64,000 nt of DNA, taken from NCBI RefSeq assembly GCF_001890385.1, contig NZ_CP018225.1, forward strand, positions 118,641 through 182,640, in the 5' to 3' direction. This document shows positions 59,596 through 64,000 of the stretch, one piece after another. The notes beneath the pieces are model-generated. The model saw nothing but the letters and a program-made list of their open reading frames with translations. It was not told the DNA's origin and did not search any database. This stretch comes from Tardibacter chloracetimidivorans (lineage in GTDB: Bacteria > Pseudomonadota > Alphaproteobacteria > Sphingomonadales > Sphingomonadaceae). The translations under genes were made by a program, and so were the position numbers. The number at the start of each line of letters is the position of its first letter. The first letter of the stretch is position 1.

Positions 59596-60532
59596 GATGC
59601 CATCTCCCGCCGATCGCGGTGGCACGGGCCATCGCTAGATCGAGCAGCTCCGGCACCGCTTCCAGATACCAGTATGTGTTGGAGGGGTTGGTATGACCCA
59701 GATAGGTCGTCAGCCGGATCATCTCGCGCGCCGGGTCTTTGCCGGTCCGATACCAGTTGATCATCGTGCGTACCGCGAAGGTGTGGCGCAGATCGTGGAT
59801 GCGCGGCCCTCGGCCATGTCGCTGATACTGCTGGTGGGATCGCAAGCCGATCCTCTGGCATGCCTGCGCGAAGTTATAGCGAGCCGAGCAGTCAGTGAGC
59901 CTCGTCGCCTTTTCGGTAACGAACATTGGGCTGGCCGGGTGACCGATCAACCGATCGCGCTCCCCGAGGTAGGTGACCAGCTTCGCGACGACGGTATGAT
60001 CAAGCGGCAGCAGCCGCTCGCGACCGAGTTTCCCGCGTTTGACGCGCAGCACGCCGTGACCAACATCGATATCGTCCCGGGCGAGCGCCAGCGCCTCGCT
60101 AATCCTCAGGCCGGTGACCGCCACCAGCCCGAACAGTGTCGAGCAGGTCAGCCCACGAAGGCCATAAATGGATGGCAGCTCGCTGGCGGCTGCGATGATC
60201 GCACCGACCTCGGCATCGCTGTAAATGTGCGGACGCGGTCGCTTCGACGAGTCTGGCAGCAGGCCTTGCGGGGGCACCTCGTTGGCAGGATCGAAGCCGC
60301 TCAACCACTGTGCGAACAGGCGTACAACGCAGAGCCTCGCGGCGCGCGTCGAGCTAGTCGCTTCCGCCAGCGATGCGTGCCAACGCAGGAACAGTGCCGT
60401 GTCGACATAGGTCGCACCTTCAGCGTCGGCGTAGCGGGTAAAGCGGCGGAGGATGCGCTCGGCGGTTCGCAGGTCGTAGCCAAGCTTGCGACGAACGCTC
60501 AGATAGCGGTCGAGCTGAGTCGAGAGGCTCAT
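59453..60532 (-). CDS. RIT tyrosine recombinase, second of trio (extended C-terminus)
   Basis: 359 residues. Motifs VAVTGLRISEALALARDD, RIHDLRHTFAVRTMINWY, TTYLGHTNPSNTYWYLEAVPELL. After GGRWHHER the frame runs 143 bp into the next gene, adding about 45 unlikely residues. A TGA that would make the usual 4-bp overlap (ATGA at 59595) lies in another frame, which suggests a small indel near 59600-59620. Confidence 0.88.
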   Translation of the reverse strand: MSLSTQLDRYLSVRRKLGYDLRTAERILRRFTRYADAEGATYVDTALFLRWHASLAEATSSTRAARLCVVRLFAQWLSGFDPANEVPPQGLLPDSSKRPRPHIYSDAEVGAIIAAASELPSIYGLRGLTCSTLFGLVAVTGLRISEALALARDDIDVGHGVLRVKRGKLGRERLLPLDHTVVAKLVTYLGERDRLIGHPASPMFVTEKATRLTDCSARYNFAQACQRIGLRSHQQYQRHGRGPRIHDLRHTFAVRTMINWYRTGKDPAREMIRLTTYLGHTNPSNTYWYLEAVPELLDLAMARATAIGGRWHHERHRLAGADPALLYRPALHPAGSEPSHGRWISRHVPAAASICECSA

Positions 60533-61461
60533 TGCACGCCTCCCTTCACGGGCCAGGGCATCGCGACAGACCGCAGGCCGTCGATATCGAGCCGGGCATA
60601 TATCATCGTCGAAGAGCGCGAGCGGTGGCGCAGCACGTCGCCCACTTCGTCGAGCGACGCACCCGCGTTCACCAGCTGGGTCGCAAGGCTATGACGCAGC
60701 AGGTGCGATCCCACATAGGGCGTCACCGGCTTTTGCCCGGTCGCCTTGAGCGCCTCCTTGAGGATGGAGTTGACGATCTGCCCGTTCGCAAACGGGCGAT
60801 ATGGCGCGCGCTGCGCCACGAACAGGGTTCGGCTCGCCGTAGGGCCACGCTCAGTGCGGAGATAGGAACTCAGCGCGTCACCCACCTCTGGCGAGATGGG
60901 CAGGCGGTCATGGAGCTGGCCCTTGCCGCGCACCACCAGCTCGCCGGCACGCCAGTCGATATCGTCGAGCTGGATTGCGATGACCTCGACCGCGCGCAAG
61001 CCGAGCCGCGCCATGATCAGCAGCATCGCATAGTCGCGTGCGCCGTATCGGGGATTGTCGCGCGCCGAAGCGAGCACCGCTTCAACGCCCTCTGGCGCGA
61101 GGTGCCGAGGGAGGCGCGCATCCCATCGTTTCGCCGTCTTAGGAAGGCTCAGCGACAGATTGGTCGCCGTCAGGGCGCGCCCGAACAGATATTGCAGGAA
61201 GGTGCGAACATGCGTCGCGACCGTCTTGTCGCGTCGGCCAGTTGTCAGGACATGCTCGATGAAGCCGATGACGTCGGCAGGTCGAAGCCTCGCCAGATAA
61301 AGTGCGCCCTCGCCGAAGCGATGGTCGAGGAACCGATGGGCGAACCTCAGCGTGTGATAGATCGTCCGCGGGCTCAGGCCACGCTGCTTGATGAGATAAT
61401 CCTCAAAGTCGGTCAGCAGCGCCGCCCGCTTAATCTCCGCCTCGTTCAAAATGTCCGTCAT
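60529..61461 (-). CDS. RIT tyrosine recombinase, first of trio
   Basis: 310 residues from ATG 61461. Motifs IMARLGLRAVEVIAIQLDDIDW, GSHLLRHSLATQLVNAG, VLRHRSRSSTMIYARLD; in the last, R replaces G of the usual GH. ATGA overlap with the second gene. The 91 bp between the right terminal repeat and the ATG should contain the promoter. Confidence 0.92.
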   Translation of the reverse strand: MTDILNEAEIKRAALLTDFEDYLIKQRGLSPRTIYHTLRFAHRFLDHRFGEGALYLARLRPADVIGFIEHVLTTGRRDKTVATHVRTFLQYLFGRALTATNLSLSLPKTAKRWDARLPRHLAPEGVEAVLASARDNPRYGARDYAMLLIMARLGLRAVEVIAIQLDDIDWRAGELVVRGKGQLHDRLPISPEVGDALSSYLRTERGPTASRTLFVAQRAPYRPFANGQIVNSILKEALKATGQKPVTPYVGSHLLRHSLATQLVNAGASLDEVGDVLRHRSRSSTMIYARLDIDGLRSVAMPWPVKGGVQ

Positions 61462-61552
61462 GATCTTGATGCTCCAGATTGTTGGAGCGTCGAAGATTAT
61501 GCCGAACAGGCCTCGCGCGATCATGCTGCCAACCGCGCCATTTCGACGCCAT

Positions 61553-61581
61553 GCGGCATAATCCGGGTCGCGGCATTATGG
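61553..61581 (-). repeat. RIT right terminal inverted repeat (29 bp)
   Basis: Exact reverse complement of 58517-58545. Its outer base pair abuts the ardC 5' fragment. Confidence 0.9.
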
Positions 61582-62201
61582 CCGGCCTCATGCGCGATGG
61601 TGGCTGCCCAGGCGGCGCGCGTGTCGAATTGCTCGATCGGCGGCATGGTGATGACGTCCTGGCGCAGATCGTAATAAGCACGATCGCCGCCACATCGCAG
61701 CCGCGCGGGCAGCCGGTCGACGAAGCGCTCCGCCCGCGGACCGAGCCGGTCGCCCGGCGGGACGAGGGAGAGGGCTTCGGGATAGAAATCGCCCGGGAGT
61801 GCGTCGATCTGGTCGGCATTGAAGACCGCATAGGACCGCATGACCCGGCGCTGCTCATCGACGAGCTCACCCGGACGTTCGTAGGAATCGACCTTCTTCG
61901 AATAGGCCTTGTAGAAGATCGCAAATTGCGACTGCTCACCGGCGCGGACCTGGCCGCCGAGGCTTTGTGCTTGCCGATAGGTCATCCAGTAGCGCGACCG
62001 ATAGCCACACTGCTCGGCAGCCAGCCATAGCCAAAAGGTGTTCATGCCACGATAGGGCTCGCCATTGGCCCGCAGAGGGCGCCCTTGCGCGGCGCATGAT
62101 CGCCAGGGCCTTACCCAGGGACGCACACCGGCCTCGAGCCGGTCGATGATGGCGCGCGTGATGGTCTCGGCCGGCGAGGGCCGGCCCGATGATTGGGTCA
62201 T
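61582..62201 (-). pseudogene. ardC antirestriction gene, 5' fragment
   Basis: About 206 codons from ATG 62201: PAETITRAIIDRLEAGVRPWVRPW, GEPYRGMNTFWLWLAAEQCGYRSRYWMTYRQAQSLGGQVRAGE ... YYDLRQDVITMPP ... AAWAATIAHEAG, then RIT sequence and a stop at 61521. It lacks the second half of the zincin domain and should not be active. The missing parts are at 58403-58492 and 51307-51525. Confidence 0.85.
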
Positions 62202-62293
62202 GGTGGATACTCCGCGAAAGAGCGGCTGTCTCAGCGCCGCCGATGAAGGGCGGCGGGCGACACGAAAGCGCCGCCCGCCGTTAGGCGTTGGCC

Positions 62294-64000
62294 TCAGGCG
62301 GCCTGTTCGAGGTCGCCAGCATCGCCATCGGGGGCGATCTCCCCTGATCCGCCGTCGCTGTCGTCTTCATCGCTGAGGAAAGCGGAATAGCTCCGGAAGC
62401 TTTCGGGCTTTTCGATCGCGCCGAACCGCATCTCGTCCGGCAGCCAGGAGAGCGCCTTTTCCCGGACTTCGGCCTCAACGATGCCCTGCCCCGAACAGAG
62501 CGCAGCGCAGGCATTGGCAAGGTCACCCTTCTTGGCGTCCTTGTATCGGCCGCGCAGCACCGGCCCGCCGATCTCGTCGAGCGCTTCGAGCATGACGTCC
62601 TTCTTCACCCGCCCGAAAAAGTTCTGGGCATCGGGCCGCCACCATTGCGCGACATCAATGTCGAGCAGCCGTCCGAGATGATCGTGGAAGCCGTTGCGGC
62701 GCCCGCCATCGTCGACGTTGAGTGTCGGCTCGAGCGTCTGCGCCAGGACATGGGCGAGCCAATCGGCGCGCGCCTGTTCATCCAGTTGCCGGAAGGCATC
62801 GAAGCGGGACGACAGCGTGTTCCGCCTGCCCAGCTCACATCGAGCGCCTGGCGCTGTTCGGTCAGGACATTGCTCGCCGTGCTGCCTTCATCGCGGAAGC
62901 TGACGATCGGGAAGCTCGCGGCGGCCGCTGCAGCGTCGAGTGGTCCCGGACATAGCTGCTGGCGAACACCGTCCGGTGCGCCATCAGGAATATCGTGAGA
63001 TCGAGCGCGAACCCGGCATCCGAGGCGACATGGGCCGCCAGGATCTGCCGGCGCTGGGTCGCGAGTTCGTCAACCAGCATCGCGCTGAGCCGGGAGGCCG
63101 CGACCTTGCCGGACGGTGATTTCGGGTTCTGCGTCCTCGCCCGCCTGACGAATGGCGCGCTCACTGAACATGCGGCTGTGCACCCGCGGACTGCCATCGG
63201 GCGCCAGATAGATGAAGGTGCCCAGCTGGTCCTTGATCGCATCGTCGACCATCGTGCGCGACGCCTCGATTGTATCGAGTTCCCGCTCTATGTCGGCGAG
63301 CCGCGCCGAAGCCGCCTCGGCCTCGGCGTGCCGTCCTCGAGTTCAGTTTCCAGCTCTCGGATGAGCGCATCGCCCTCATCCGAGAGACTGTCGACGCGCT
63401 CCTGCTCGTCCCCACTCAATTCGCGCAGCGGCGGATGATATTCGTGGAGCTGGCACTCCATATCATAGGGCACATGCGTCGCGAGAACCGGCGTCACGAA
63501 CGCCAGCTTCTGTTCGGCAGCGAGTGCTTCCGCGGCCGCTTCAAGCTTCTGGGCGGCCAGCTGCTCGATGAGCTCCACGTCGATCCAGCTCTCGTCCACA
63601 TCTTCACCGAACAGGTCGCGCTCGATCCGGCCGCCCGCGCCGACATAGGCGTCGCGGCCGACGAACCGTGCCTTGGCGTCGGTCGCCTTGACCGTTCCGT
63701 TGAGGAGCGCACGGCGGATATTGTCGGGATTGTCGCCATAATAGGACCGGCTCATGCTCTCGAACACGCGCGCCTGGCGATCGACGTCGGGCGTGACGGC
63801 ATAAGCCTGGGCGACCCCCAGCGTGATCTCGCCCGCCGCCAGCGCCGCGAATACGAGAGGAGCCAGTTCGGCAAGCCGTACCCGCTGCTCAACGAAGCGG
63901 GTCGTGACGCCGAAACGTTTCGCCACATCCTCGGCACTCGCGCCCTTGTCGAGGAAGTGCTTGAAAGCCGAGCACTCATCCGCCGGGTTCATCGCGACGC
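62294..64000 (-). pseudogene. ParB/KorB-family nuclease-like protein, four frameshifts, 5' end beyond the window
   Basis: Reading frames join into one protein: MNPADECSAFKHFLDKGASAEDVAKRFGVTTRFVEQRVRLAEL ... GEITLGVAQAYAVTPDVDRQARVF (ParB HTH region), a Glu-rich coiled coil, then VDDAIKDQLGTFIYLAPDGSPRVHSRMFSERAIR, VAASRLSAMLVDELATQRRQILAAHVASDAGFALDLTIFLMAHRTVF, FDAFRQLDEQARADWLAHVLAQTLEPTLNV and RVKKDVMLEALDEIGGPVLRGRYKDAKKGDLANACAAL. Single-base shifts occur near 63325, 63110, 62940 and 62822. The ParB N-terminal domain lies outside the window. Confidence 0.8.

Larger units (their letters stand above)
58517..61581 (-). mobile_element. RIT (recombinase-in-trio) element, 3065 bp
   Basis: Three overlapping tyrosine recombinase genes of about 310-360 codons in one direction, bounded by 29-bp perfect inverted repeats (58517-58545 and 61553-61581). 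Size and gene order match RIT elements. It interrupts ardC at the HExxH codons: the 5' part ends HEAG and the resumed part starts GHWTGH. Confidence 0.88.

Noticed and set aside
1..64000. CRISPR arrays, rRNA or tRNA genes
   Set aside because: No regularly spaced repeats, no rRNA-like stretches and no tRNA-like cloverleaf were noticed; an att site in a tRNA was looked for and not seen.

Overview
The window is GC-rich alphaproteobacterial DNA, most like a sphingomonad (Sphingobium, Novosphingobium, Sphingopyxis type). This rests on dense ATGA-overlapped operons, the copper and arsenic gene sets, and a VirB conjugation locus under LuxR/LuxI control next to a PhyH-type dioxygenase. No rRNA, tRNA or CRISPR was seen. 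The DNA is accessory, either an integrative-conjugative element or a plasmid, and it is layered with metal cargo and nested recombinase elements.

1-13.5 kb is copper and metabolic cargo. It holds a multicopper oxidase (cut by the window edge), an ECF sigma factor with a periplasmic metal sensor and a probable membrane anti-sigma, copC, copD, a methyltransferase, a Cu(I) P-type ATPase with its CueR-like regulator, a lone FixJ-type response regulator, a three-gene phosphoribosyl cassette (PRPP-synthase-like, AMP/thymidine-phosphorylase-like, MBL/beta-CASP hydrolase), a DUF2933 protein and an isoprenylcysteine-methyltransferase-like protein. Three ECF-type promoters share one motif, and a MerR operator precedes the ATPase.

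13.5-30.4 kb is the quorum-controlled conjugation locus: a winged-helix regulator, two LuxR proteins, LuxI, a PhyH-type dioxygenase, then TrbM, VirB1-B6 with an EexN lipoprotein, VirB8-B11, VirD4 and an LPD7 protein, nearly all overlapping or a few bases apart.

30.5-35.8 kb is the most unusual block. An RHH regulator, a MazG-type protein and a uracil-DNA-glycosylase-like protein face a leftward operon of an acyl-carrier-like protein, an XRE regulator, an ImmA/IrrE-type peptidase, a papain-like peptidase and a thymidylate-synthase homologue. It looks like an undescribed nucleotide/DNA-base surveillance or defence locus with built-in regulated proteolysis.

35.9-47.4 kb is the maintenance and mobilisation backbone: an AbiE toxin-antitoxin pair with a frameshifted toxin, relaxase and MobC, ParA/ParB, SSB, DUF3768, DUF2493, a thermonuclease and several small unknown genes. 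Two copies of one palindrome (AGTCTGC-N4-GCAGACT) bracket the par/mob region, and several hairpin terminators are visible.

47.7-51.3 kb is an arsenic operon (arsR, two arsenate reductases of different type, ACR3, arsN2, arsH) behind a long ArsR operator. 51.3-62.2 kb is a single ardC antirestriction gene cut into three pieces by two elements: a ~6.9-kb element with three large tyrosine recombinases and its own intact ardC, and a 3.06-kb RIT (recombinase-in-trio) element with 29-bp perfect inverted ends. The window ends in a ParB-family gene that carries four apparent single-base frameshifts.
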